Origin: Corynebacterium gallinarum
Lineage (GTDB): Bacteria; Actinomycetota; Actinomycetes; Mycobacteriales; Mycobacteriaceae
DNA length: 64,000 bases
Direction: 5' to 3'
Assembly (NCBI RefSeq): GCF_014837045.1
Contig: NZ_JACSPR010000012.1
Location: 10,217-74,216, forward strand
The notes under the pieces were generated by a model. The model was not told the origin of the DNA. It did not search any database and worked only from the letters and a program-made list of their open reading frames with translations. Both the position numbers and the translations under genes were made by a program. Within the stretch, counting starts at the first letter, position 1. Each line of letters starts with the position of its first letter. Below, in pieces: positions 1 through 7,325 of this stretch.

Positions 1-1
1 C

Positions 2-74
2 GGGGCTATGGCGCAGCTGGTAGCGCACCACACTGGCAGTGTGGGGGTCACGGGTTCGAATCCCGTTAGCTCCA
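2..74 (+). tRNA. tRNA-Ala (anticodon GGC)
   Basis: A complete cloverleaf is visible. The 7-bp acceptor stem GGGGCTA pairs with TAGCTCC, the anticodon stem CCACA/TGTGG closes the loop CTGGCAG (anticodon GGC, reading GCC alanine codons), and the T-arm contains GGTTCGAATCC. No CCA is encoded after the discriminator A. A strong terminator follows seven bases downstream. Confidence 0.97.
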
Positions 75-80
75 CTGTTA

Positions 81-118
81 AACCCGCTTACAGAAGATCC
101 TTCTGTAAGCGGGTTTCT
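81..118 (+). terminator. Rho-independent terminator after tRNA-Ala
   Basis: A perfect 16-bp stem (81-96 with 100-115, loop ATC) is followed by a T-rich tail. It ends the tRNA transcript and lies just before the convergent oxidoreductase gene, so it may also stop transcription from the other side. Confidence 0.9.
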
Positions 119-134
119 TTGTTCCCCGGGGTCC

Positions 135-1640
135 CTAGCGGCGACGAACCAGGACAACTCCATCATCGATGGAGGATGGAGAACCATCCGGGGCGGTGAT
201 CGGGCGGGAACGCGTCTCCGACAGGATCACCTCCCACTCATCGGTGAGCTTGAGGAATTCCAACTCCTCAGACGGGGAGAGCATCTGTCCATGGTGGGCA
301 TGCTTGTCCTGCACCCAGGCAGGTGGTGCGACATGGGAGGTGATGAGCAGATGCCCGCCGGGAGTGATGCGATCCAGCACGCCCTTGAGGATGCCTGTGC
401 GGGCCAATTCCACAGGCGAATGGAAGAAACTGGCACTGACCAGATCAAAGTCACCCGCGGGCAGATCGGTGAGATCAGCGGTGAGGAACTCCGCACCGGG
501 TACCGCATGTTCCTTGGCACGTTCGATGGCGGTGGGGGAGATGTCAATGCCCAGAGCCTGCCATCCCTGCCCAGCCAACCAGTTCACATCGGCACCTTCG
601 CCACATCCCAGGTCAAGTGCCCTGCCGGGTGTGAGGGTGGAAGCCACCTCGGACAGTACCTTGTTCACCTTTCCGGACCATACCTGTGGGGCCGCGCCAT
701 AGTGGTCCTCCCAGAACTGCACCGGGGTGCGGGCAGCCTCGTCGAATTCCCAACCCGCCAGGGTGGCGTTGACGGCCGCGCCTGTGAAGGAGCCGGCACC
801 CATGGACTGTGGAATATTGGCATGAGAGCTGACCACATTGCCCACAGCCCAGATACGATCATGGCTGGTCTTATACATGGCATCCACCTTGAGGAAGGAC
901 CCGAAGGCGGATTCCTCACGTTCCAGGTCCAGGTGTGCCAGAAGTTGGTCATTGGGGCGGGGCTGGGTGACGGTGAAGATGGCATCGAGGGGAACCTGGT
1001 CGCCGCTGACCAGCACTGCGTTACTGACCCCGGTGATCTCCTGGACTGCGCGCGGTTCCAGCTTCAGACCACGGGAGCGCAGACGGTGCTCGGTTTCTTC
1101 TGAAAGCTCAAGCCCGTTGGTGAAAATGGTCAGGTCTGAGCTCCACTGGCGCAGCAGTTCTGCCATGTGCAGGCTCATCGGTGATGATGCCAGGAATCCG
1201 ATGCGCTTGCCGGCAACTTCGTGGCCGTGGCAGTAGGGGCAGTGCAGAGTGGTGGATCCCCAACGTTCAGCAAGGCCGGGGATGTCCGTGAGTTCATCGG
1301 TGACGCCAGTGGCCAGGATGAAGGCGGAGGCGAAATAGCTGGTGTCACCATCATTGGTGGTGATGTTCAGGCCTTTGTGGTTGGTGGTGATGTCTGTGAT
1401 GGTGGCGTCGAGGAATTCGCCGCCGAAGCTTGCAACCTCTTCACGGCCCTTGGCGGCCAGATCCTGTGGGGGAAGACCTTCGTGGCCCAGCACGCCATGC
1501 ATGTGGGTGGCGAAGCGATTACGTGGTTGGCCGGCATCAATGATCAGGACACGGCGGCCTGCGCGGGTGAGCATGAGTGCTGCTGAGAGTCCGGCGGGTC
1601 CGCCGCCGGCGATGATGACATCATATTGGTGAGTGTGCAT
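135..1640 (-). CDS. Thioredoxin reductase-like FAD oxidoreductase fused to a SAM-dependent methyltransferase
   Basis: A two-domain protein of about 501 residues. Residues 1-300 resemble a pyridine nucleotide-disulfide oxidoreductase of the thioredoxin reductase type: an FAD-binding GGGPAGLSAA near the N-terminus and a CPYC motif in the position of the redox-active CxxC. From about residue 325 a class I methyltransferase follows, with a SAM-binding motif I (LDLGCGEGADV) and an acidic motif II. Fusions of this kind are known in actinobacteria, but the substrate of neither half is established. I chose ATG 1640 because the longer frame from 1697 adds an unconvincing N-terminus that runs through the dyad region. 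The gene is divergent from an XRE-cupin regulator and shares a 76-bp promoter region with it. Confidence 0.85.
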   Translation of the reverse strand: MHTHQYDVIIAGGGPAGLSAALMLTRAGRRVLIIDAGQPRNRFATHMHGVLGHEGLPPQDLAAKGREEVASFGGEFLDATITDITTNHKGLNITTNDGDTSYFASAFILATGVTDELTDIPGLAERWGSTTLHCPYCHGHEVAGKRIGFLASSPMSLHMAELLRQWSSDLTIFTNGLELSEETEHRLRSRGLKLEPRAVQEITGVSNAVLVSGDQVPLDAIFTVTQPRPNDQLLAHLDLEREESAFGSFLKVDAMYKTSHDRIWAVGNVVSSHANIPQSMGAGSFTGAAVNATLAGWEFDEAARTPVQFWEDHYGAAPQVWSGKVNKVLSEVASTLTPGRALDLGCGEGADVNWLAGQGWQALGIDISPTAIERAKEHAVPGAEFLTADLTDLPAGDFDLVSASFFHSPVELARTGILKGVLDRITPGGHLLITSHVAPPAWVQDKHAHHGQMLSPSEELEFLKLTDEWEVILSETRSRPITAPDGSPSSIDDGVVLVRRR

Positions 1641-1641
1641 G

Positions 1642-1697
1642 GTGCCATTATGTGGCACAATGATCCAGAATGGCAATATAGTTTGCAGAAATGGCAA
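1642..1697. promoter_or_regulatory. Divergent promoter region with a palindrome and TGGCA repeats
   Basis: A perfect inverted repeat GTGCCA-N5-TGGCAC (1642-1658) abuts the oxidoreductase start codon. Two direct copies of AATGGCAA follow at 1669-1676 and 1690-1697, 21 bp apart (two helical turns). The shared TGGCA core occurs at 1653, 1671 and 1692. The position between the two divergent genes makes this a candidate binding array for the adjacent XRE-cupin regulator. That assignment is inference. Confidence 0.55.
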
Positions 1698-1716
1698 GAA
1701 TGCTCAGGGGTGCAGG

Positions 1717-2280
1717 ATGAATCAGGAATTGAAACAGGTGGGAATGCGTCTACGTGTGGCGCGACAGGGTAGGGGACTGACACTGGAGGAACTGGCTGCA
1801 GATGCCGGGATGTCCGCCAGTACCCTTTCCCGTCTGGAATCGGGGAAACGTCAGGCCAGCCTGGAATTGCTCTTGCCCCTGACCCGGAGGCTCGGCATGA
1901 GTCTTGATGATCTGGTATTTGTGGAACAGCGTGATCCCAGAGTGCGTCGGCCAGTGGTGAAGAAAGATGGAATGGTCATCGCGCCACTGGCACCCGAGGG
2001 TGCTCCGGTGGCAACCTACAAGATCACCTATCCACCCACCACGGAGATTCCGCCCCTGCGTGTGCATGAGGGTTTTGAATGGTTCTATGTTCTCTGCGGC
2101 AAGGTACGACTGTTCCTGGGTGATCGGGATATAACACTGGAGAGTGGGGAAGCTGCGGAATTTGATACCCGCACGCCCCATGCCATGTGTGCTGCTGATG
2201 GGCGGAAGGCGGAGATCCTGAGCATCTTCAATGAGGCGGGCATCAAGATGCACACCCATAATCATGAGCCGGGGGAGTAG
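1717..2280 (+). CDS. XRE-family transcriptional regulator with C-terminal cupin domain
   Basis: A 187-residue protein. Residues about 8-63 form an XRE-type helix-turn-helix (LTLEELAADAGMSASTLSRL), and residues about 110-180 form a cupin sensor barrel with PPLRVHEGFEWFYVL and a second conserved cupin block. The architecture matches small-molecule-sensing regulators of the HTH_3-cupin class. ATG 1717 starts the protein right before the HTH; the longer frame from 1633 would read through the promoter dyads. The gene is transcribed away from the oxidoreductase-methyltransferase and probably controls it and itself. Confidence 0.88.
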   Translation: MNQELKQVGMRLRVARQGRGLTLEELAADAGMSASTLSRLESGKRQASLELLLPLTRRLGMSLDDLVFVEQRDPRVRRPVVKKDGMVIAPLAPEGAPVATYKITYPPTTEIPPLRVHEGFEWFYVLCGKVRLFLGDRDITLESGEAAEFDTRTPHAMCAADGRKAEILSIFNEAGIKMHTHNHEPGE

Positions 2281-2327
2281 CGGAATTCCCGGTTGAAACT
2301 CCCGTGTTTTCACTACACTCGGTGCTT

Positions 2328-3368
2328 ATGACTCCAGTAACTGCAAATACCCCCGGCAAAATCAACAGCATCGTGGTCTCTTCGGATGGCACGGAAGGTG
2401 GCTCGGATGGCAACGGGGTTTCCGTCGCTTACACCGATACCTCCTCCCAGTCGGACTTCCTCGGCGCCGGAGACCTCCTCATCGAGGTGGGATGGTCCAG
2501 CCTGAACTACAAGGACGCGATGGCGTTGCATGGTGATAAGGGCGTGGTGCGCGCGCTGCCGTTGATTCCCGGTATTGATGCGGTGGGCACCGTCATTGAA
2601 TCCCGCAATGACCGCTTTGATCGTGGTGATGAGGTGGTGCTCAACGGTGCAGGGCTGGGGGAGAACCGACATGGTGGCTACACCCAGCGTCTGTGGGTGG
2701 ACTCTGAATCCACCCTCCACATTCCCTATAATTTCTCAGCCCAGCAGGTTGGGGCGTTGGGCACCGCGGGATACACTGCGGCACTGTGCGTCGATGCCCT
2801 TCTGCAGCAGGGCGTGACACCCGGGGACGGGGAGATTCTGGTGACCGGTTCCACCGGTGGCGTGGGATCCATTGCCCTGCATCTGCTCCACCAGCTGGGT
2901 TACACCACGGTGGCCGTCACGGGACGCCGGGAGGAGCATGCGGATTACCTCACGGGTCTGGGGGCCTCGGAGATCATCGACCGCGCCGAGCTGGGCGAAC
3001 CGGGGCGTCCCCTGCAGAAGGCCCGCTGGGCGGGTGTGGTGGATTCAGTGGGATCGCACACACTCGTCAACGCCCTGGCGCAGACCCAATGGGGTGGAAT
3101 CGTCACCGCCTGTGGTTTGGCCCAGGGACCCGACCTGCCGGCCACCGTGCTCCCGTTCATCCTCCGTGGTGTGCACCTGGTGGGCATCAACTCCGTCGAT
3201 GCGCCCCGTGAGCTGCGTCAACGTGCGTGGTCGCTGCTGTCTGAATACCTGGACACCGGCGTGCTCGATGCCATGACCACCGTCGTCGAGCTTGCCGACG
3301 TCCCCCAGGCAGGCACCGATCTCATGGCGGGCAGGCTGCACGGCCGCATGGCGGTGCGGATTCATTAG
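2328..3368 (+). CDS. AcuI/YhdH-family acrylyl-CoA-type reductase (MDR superfamily)
   Basis: A 346-residue zinc-independent medium-chain dehydrogenase/reductase. The family signature SSLNYKDAMA is at about residues 62-71. A nucleotide-binding block VTGSTGGVGSIALHLL follows at about 172-187, and the C-terminus contains the LAGRLHGRM-like end (here MAGRLHGRMAVRIH) typical of YhdH/AcuI proteins. Members reduce acryloyl-CoA to propionyl-CoA with NADPH, but many are of unknown substrate. ATG 2328 is preferred over GTG 2304. The gene follows the regulator by 47 bp on the same strand, so cotranscription is possible. Confidence 0.85.
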   Translation: MTPVTANTPGKINSIVVSSDGTEGGSDGNGVSVAYTDTSSQSDFLGAGDLLIEVGWSSLNYKDAMALHGDKGVVRALPLIPGIDAVGTVIESRNDRFDRGDEVVLNGAGLGENRHGGYTQRLWVDSESTLHIPYNFSAQQVGALGTAGYTAALCVDALLQQGVTPGDGEILVTGSTGGVGSIALHLLHQLGYTTVAVTGRREEHADYLTGLGASEIIDRAELGEPGRPLQKARWAGVVDSVGSHTLVNALAQTQWGGIVTACGLAQGPDLPATVLPFILRGVHLVGINSVDAPRELRQRAWSLLSEYLDTGVLDAMTTVVELADVPQAGTDLMAGRLHGRMAVRIH

Positions 3369-3482
3369 ACCCCCGGGAAGGGCACCGGCGGGTAAACTGG
3401 TTAATGGAAAGCATTTCTAACCTGGAGTGTTCTTCAGTATCACCTCCAGGCCTCTCATCCATCACCAGGGAGTGTTGCAGCG

Positions 3483-3905
3483 ATGTCAGACGTAAACGGC
3501 CCAGTCCAGAAACTCAACGAGCAGGAGTCGAGGGAGCGCCTCGCCAGGACCGCTCTCGGGCGGGTTGTGGTCCGTCGCAGCGATGACCTCGACATCTTCC
3601 CGGTCAACTACGTCACCAACGGTGAGAACCTCTACTTCCGTACCGCGGAGGGCAACAAGCTCTTCACCATCACCCTCAACCACGATGTCCTCTTCGAGGT
3701 CGATGAGGTCAAGGACGGTGTGGCCTGGTCTGTGGTGGTCCGGGGTGCGGCTGAGCTGGTGCAGGATCTCGAGGAGATCCAGGAGGTCGATGAACTCGAC
3801 CTCAAGCCCTGGGTGCCCACCCTGAAGTACAACTACGTCCGCATCACCCCGAATGAGATCACCGGCCGCGAGTTCCAGCTCGGTGAGGAACCGGCGCGTT
3901 ACTGA
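3483..3905 (+). CDS. Pyridoxamine 5'-phosphate oxidase-family flavin-binding protein
   Basis: A 140-residue single-domain split-barrel protein. The stretch GRVVVRRSDDLDIFPVNYV followed by LYFRTAEGNKL is typical of the PNPOx-like FMN/F420-binding family (pfam Pyridox_ox_2 type). These proteins bind flavin or haem and their reactions are mostly unknown; this is unlikely to be PdxH itself because it is too short. A purine-rich AGGGAG lies upstream of ATG 3483. The next gene starts six bases after its stop, so the two are probably cotranscribed. Confidence 0.82.
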   Translation: MSDVNGPVQKLNEQESRERLARTALGRVVVRRSDDLDIFPVNYVTNGENLYFRTAEGNKLFTITLNHDVLFEVDEVKDGVAWSVVVRGAAELVQDLEEIQEVDELDLKPWVPTLKYNYVRITPNEITGREFQLGEEPARY

Positions 3906-3911
3906 TCAACC

Positions 3912-4661
3912 GTGGAGACCTTCACCAAAAGGCCCGGCGAGCCCCAGTCGGCACTGGCTGAGGCTGCCGGGCTCAAGTGGCTCGGTGAGGCGTCCGAGGC
4001 GGTAGCCTGGGTGGTCAGTGCGGATGAATCCCACATCTCCACCATGAGGGTGGAGCCCACCCGACCGACACCCGCGGCCGCCCGCACCGCCGGTCGGGAA
4101 CTCGCCCGCATCCATCTCGCCGGTGCGCCCGCCTTCGGCTCCCCGCCCCCGGGCTGGGAGGGGCCCAACTACATCGGGACCCAACGCCAGGACTGCACAC
4201 CCACCGACAGGTGGGCCGATTTCTACGTGGAGCAGCGTGTGCTGCCCTTCGCTGAGAATGCTTATCGACGCGCGCACCTCAGCCCCGACGGTCTGCGTAC
4301 GGTGCAGGCCGCCTGCGCGGTGATCAGGGCCCAGGACGTCGAGGTGACCCCCGCCCGCATCCACGGTGACCTGTGGAGCGGGAATCTCCTGTTCGGGACC
4401 CAGGGCCCCGTGATGATCGACCCCGCCGCCCACGGCGGGCACCCGGAAACGGACCTGGCGATGCTGGCACTGTTCGGCGCACCCCACCTGGACGAGATCC
4501 GCGCCGGGTACGAGGAGGTCAATCCACTCGGTGCTGGGTGGCGGGCACGAACCCCGGTACATCAGCTGCACCCCCTGGCCGTCCACGCCTCCTCCCACGG
4601 TCCGGGTTATGCCGCCCCACTGATCCGGGCTGCAGAGGCGACCCTCGACCTGTGGGGCTGA
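3912..4661 (+). CDS. Fructosamine kinase-family protein
   Basis: A 249-residue protein kinase-like fold enzyme. The catalytic loop HGDLWSGNLLFG (about residues 154-165) and the metal-binding IDPAAHGGHPETDLAML (about 172-188) are the hallmark of the fructosamine/ketosamine-3-kinase family, which phosphorylates glycated amines and allows deglycation. The start is GTG, six bases after the upstream flavoprotein stop. It is convergent with nadE with only seven bases between the stops and no obvious terminator. Confidence 0.87.
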   Translation: METFTKRPGEPQSALAEAAGLKWLGEASEAVAWVVSADESHISTMRVEPTRPTPAAARTAGRELARIHLAGAPAFGSPPPGWEGPNYIGTQRQDCTPTDRWADFYVEQRVLPFAENAYRRAHLSPDGLRTVQAACAVIRAQDVEVTPARIHGDLWSGNLLFGTQGPVMIDPAAHGGHPETDLAMLALFGAPHLDEIRAGYEEVNPLGAGWRARTPVHQLHPLAVHASSHGPGYAAPLIRAAEATLDLWG

Positions 4662-4668
4662 TCCCCGA

Positions 4669-5502
4669 CTACTGACGCCACCACTGATCCTGTGGGGTGG
4701 CCGGCATGTGACGTTTGTGCTGCCCGACCTTCCACAGGTGCTCGATGCGGGCGGCGACCCCGGGGGAGACCTCCCCGGTGTTCTCCAGGTAGGTGTCAAT
4801 CTCCTGGTAGGTCACGCCGAGCGCCTCCTCGTCCGGAAGTGCCGGGCGGTCCTCCTCCAGGTCGGCGGTGGGAACCTTGGTCCAGGTGGATTCCGGGGCG
4901 CCGAGATACTGCAGGAGCTGAGCCCCCTGGCGCTTGGTCAGTCCGGCGAGGGGGAGGACATCAGCAGCCCCATCACCGTACTTGGTGAAGAACCCGGTGA
5001 CATTCTCGGCCGCGTGGTCGGTGCCGATCACCAGGAGTCCGAGCTCGCCGGCGATGGCGTACTGCGCAACCATCCGCTGACGGGCCTTCACATTGCCCTT
5101 ATTGAAGTCCCCCAGGTCATCCTGCCCGAGGGCGGCTGCGGTGGCGGCGGACAGGGCATCGGTGGATTCACGGATGTTGATGCTGATGCTGCGGTCCGGT
5201 TGGATGAAATCTAGCGCCACCAGGGCGTCTTCCTCATCGGCCTGGAGGCCGTGGGGCAGACGCACACCCACGAACTGGTGATCGCCGCCATCCTCGCTGC
5301 GGATGCGCTCCACGGCGAGCTGGGCCAGGCGACCTGCGATGGTGGAATCCTGACCGCCCGAGATACCCAGGACGTAGCCGCGGGCATGGGAAACCCGGAG
5401 GTAATCCACCAGGAACTGCACTCGGGATTCGACCTCGGCTGCGGGCTCGATGCTGGGAACGGTGGAGAGTTGTGAGATGATATGGTCTCGAGTGTCTGTC
5501 AT
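4669..5502 (-). CDS. nadE: Ammonia-dependent NAD+ synthetase
   Basis: A 277-residue enzyme that amidates nicotinate adenine dinucleotide to NAD+ with ATP. The PP-loop SGGQDS sits at residues 48-53, and the length and lack of a nitrilase domain fit the NH3-dependent class. I chose ATG 5502 over ATG 5511 because that start matches, without a gap, the N-terminus of the E. coli enzyme as I remember it. Together with pncB and pncA elsewhere in the window it supplies most of the nicotinamide salvage route. Confidence 0.94.
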   Translation of the reverse strand: MTDTRDHIISQLSTVPSIEPAAEVESRVQFLVDYLRVSHARGYVLGISGGQDSTIAGRLAQLAVERIRSEDGGDHQFVGVRLPHGLQADEEDALVALDFIQPDRSISINIRESTDALSAATAAALGQDDLGDFNKGNVKARQRMVAQYAIAGELGLLVIGTDHAAENVTGFFTKYGDGAADVLPLAGLTKRQGAQLLQYLGAPESTWTKVPTADLEEDRPALPDEEALGVTYQEIDTYLENTGEVSPGVAARIEHLWKVGQHKRHMPATPQDQWWRQ

Positions 5503-5614
5503 GGTTTTCATCGTAGGCTTTTATGCTCCCCGACAGCGTTGCGCAGCTGTAGAGAACGCTGAAAGCAGACGGGGTTTGGTGTTTACCGCCCTGTCGGATA
5601 AGATAGACCCTCGT

Positions 5615-5649
5615 GTCATAGCTGGTATGACGTGCGGTTTATCCCGCAC
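5615..5649. promoter_or_regulatory. Two adjacent dyads in the rpmJ leader
   Basis: GTCATA-GCTGG-TATGAC (5615-5631) is a perfect inverted repeat and is followed at once by a second one, GTGCGG-TTTATC-CCGCAC (5632-5649). A possible promoter (TTGGTG, 17 bp, TAAGAT) lies upstream near 5576-5604, which would put both dyads in the untranslated leader or at the start of transcription. Either could be an operator or an RNA hairpin; no regulator can be named. Confidence 0.45.
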
Positions 5650-5700
5650 ATCAATCGAGCTTCAATAGCCTTATAGCGCATGAGAGAAAGGAGCGCCCGA

Positions 5701-5823
5701 ATGAAGGTACGCAATTCCCTTCGGTCGCTGAAGAACAAGCCGGGCGCCCAGGTCGTGCGTCGCCGTGGCAAAGTCTACGTGATCAACAAGAAGGAGCCAC
5801 GTTTCAAGGCCCGCCAGGGTTAA
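5701..5823 (+). CDS. rpmJ: 50S ribosomal protein L36, zinc-free (C-minus) form
   Basis: A 40-codon gene. The product begins [13 protein letters not shown], continues with [19 protein letters not shown] and ends ARQG. The ending and the RRRGKVYVI core are characteristic of L36. The protein has no cysteine, so it is the form that lacks the zinc ribbon. Bacteria often keep such a paralog as a zinc-sparing replacement under Zur control; I see no Zur-like AT-rich palindrome here. A good ribosome-binding site (GAAAGGAG) lies nine bases before the ATG, and a terminator follows. Confidence 0.95.
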
Positions 5824-5845
5824 TCCCGGGTAAATCTGAAACAAG

Positions 5846-5891
5846 CCGTTGCCAACCATGATTTTCATGGTTGGCAGCGGTTTCTTCTTTT
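5846..5891 (+). terminator. Rho-independent terminator after rpmJ
   Basis: A stem of GCCAACCATGA (5851-5861) with its complement (5865-5875), extended on both sides by CCG and CGG, is followed by TTTCTTCTTTT. It isolates rpmJ from the nrd operon. Confidence 0.88.
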
Positions 5892-6310
5892 CGTGGCCAG
5901 GTCCGGGGCCAGTGTGGACACCAATGGGGGTACCCCACCGGCAGGGGTGATTTATAACAAATCCATAACGGGGACAAGGGTGTCCACTGGACGTGCTGGG
6001 TAAATGACAACTTTGTAGTTACATTGCCTGGGTTCCCGGGTGGCTCGGGGCGCAACATGTGGGGGCTGAAGATGTGATGTGCTGGGAATACCCTCCGTGT
6101 AACTACTATATGTAGTGCTCCTTGCACTAATTCACCACAAAGTATAGTGTCTGTGTTGTCGCCTTAAGAGAACGCACCGCAAGAGGTGGGGACTCGAAAA
6201 CTGGCTGATTATTCGGCCAGAGATGGCAGAAAGACTTTATAAAACCGAAAAAGTGAGATGAGGTTTCAGCCCCCGGTGGCTGGAGCTGAAAGGGAAAAGG
6301 GTCCGAAAAC
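5892..6310 (+). other. Intergenic region upstream of nrdH
   Basis: About 420 bases without a gene. It contains two NrdR boxes (6103-6150, annotated separately) and a leader of roughly 150 bases before nrdH that runs through an AT-rich stretch at 6201-6250. Short ORFs here have no recognisable product. Confidence 0.6.
6103..6150 (+). promoter_or_regulatory. Tandem NrdR boxes upstream of nrdHIE
   Basis: Two 16-bp sites match the NrdR consensus ACACWATATATWGTGT at 13 of 16 positions each: CTACTATATGTAGTGC (6103-6118) and CCACAAAGTATAGTGT (6135-6150). Their starts are 32 bp apart, close to three helical turns, which is the arrangement known for NrdR operators. NrdR represses ribonucleotide reductase genes when dATP is abundant. 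The nrdR gene itself is not in the window. Confidence 0.85.
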
Positions 6311-6544
6311 ATGGCCATCACTGTTTACACCAAGCCAGCCTGCGTCCAGTGCACCGCAACCAAGAAGGCCCTCGACCGGGCTGGCCTGGATTATGAGCTC
6401 GTGGACATCAGCCTTGATGATGAGGCACGCGACTACGTGCTCGCCCTCGGTTACCTCCAGGCTCCTGTTGTCGTCACCGAGGCCGACCACTGGTCCGGTT
6501 TCCGCCCGGAGCGCATCCGTGAAATGGCCACGGCTGTCGCCTAA
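6311..6544 (+). CDS. nrdH: Glutaredoxin-like protein NrdH
   Basis: A 77-residue redoxin that passes electrons from thioredoxin reductase to the class Ib ribonucleotide reductase NrdE. The active site is C11-V-Q-C14, and the C-terminal WSGFRPERI is the NrdH signature. It is the first gene of the nrd cluster, downstream of the two NrdR boxes. A hairpin with a T-rich tail lies between it and nrdI. Confidence 0.97.
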   Translation: MAITVYTKPACVQCTATKKALDRAGLDYELVDISLDDEARDYVLALGYLQAPVVVTEADHWSGFRPERIREMATAVA

Positions 6545-6616
6545 CACGCCCGCGCCTTCACCGGTCTGGAGGCTACCGCGCCGGGGAACCCCGCATGGGG
6601 GTTGTCCGGATGCCCA

Positions 6617-6650
6617 CGTCGCCTATCTGGCGGCGTTTTGTCTTTCTCCA
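6617..6650 (+). terminator. Terminator-like hairpin between nrdH and nrdI
   Basis: CGTCGCC-TATCT-GGCGGCG (one G-T pair) followed by TTTTGTCTTTCT looks like an intrinsic terminator inside the cluster. A second short hairpin, CCACCC-GTG-GGTGGG, follows directly. It could partly stop transcription and make nrdH more abundant than nrdI-nrdE. Confidence 0.55.
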
Positions 6651-6763
6651 CCCGTGGGTGGGGGGAATCATTCCGGGAGTATCCTCAACAGGGGATAACC
6701 TCGCCGGACCGCACGCACCGTCGGACACGGTGCGAGTTCTTCAGAAGGGAAGTGAGTTCGGGG

Positions 6764-7222
6764 ATGCTGGTTGTGTACTTCTCCTCGGCCACCGACAACA
6801 CGCACCGATTCGTGCAGAAGCTCGGGCTACCCAATGTTCGTATCCCATTGACCAGGGTGGAGGAACCGCTGCTGGTCGATGAACCCTATGTCCTCATCGT
6901 GCCCACCTACGGCGGGGGTGTCACCATGAGTGGCAGGAACTCCCGTCCGGTCCCACCCCAGGTCATCCGGTTCCTCAACAACGAACACAACCGCAGCCTC
7001 ATCCGCGCGGTCGTGGCGGGAGGGAATTCCAACTTCGGAGCTGATTTCGGGCTCGCCGGAGATGAGATCGCCCGCAAGTGCAAGGTGCCCTACGTCTACC
7101 GGTTTGAACTGATGGGCAACGAGGAAGACGTGCGGATCCTCCGCGGCGGACTCATCCAGAACGCCGATGCACTCGGTCTGGGCCCCGTCCCCGAATCCCT
7201 GCAGGAGTTGGTCGGGAGCTGA
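6764..7222 (+). CDS. nrdI: Flavodoxin-like NrdI
   Basis: A 152-residue flavodoxin that supplies the oxidant for assembling the Mn-tyrosyl radical cofactor in NrdF. The FMN-phosphate loop [11 protein letters not shown] is at residues 6-16, followed by PTYGGG and the conserved [15 protein letters not shown]. The ATG at 6764 has AGAAGGGA upstream and gives the normal NrdI length; the frame is open further upstream to 6602 without support. The gene is 219 bases downstream of nrdH and 103 bases upstream of nrdE. Confidence 0.95.
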   Translation: MLVVYFSSATDNTHRFVQKLGLPNVRIPLTRVEEPLLVDEPYVLIVPTYGGGVTMSGRNSRPVPPQVIRFLNNEHNRSLIRAVVAGGNSNFGADFGLAGDEIARKCKVPYVYRFELMGNEEDVRILRGGLIQNADALGLGPVPESLQELVGS

Positions 7223-7325
7223 CCCCGACCAGACAACTCCGGCATCATGGATCAGACATCCCGGTCGTGCCCGCAGGCGGGCCACCGGATCTAATTTAAA
7301 AACAATCTTGAAAGGGACCATTCCT

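Noticed and set aside
39..1103. A 354-codon plus-strand frame starting inside the tRNA-Ala
   Set aside because: It begins in the tRNA, crosses a terminator and is antisense to the fusion gene; no domain.
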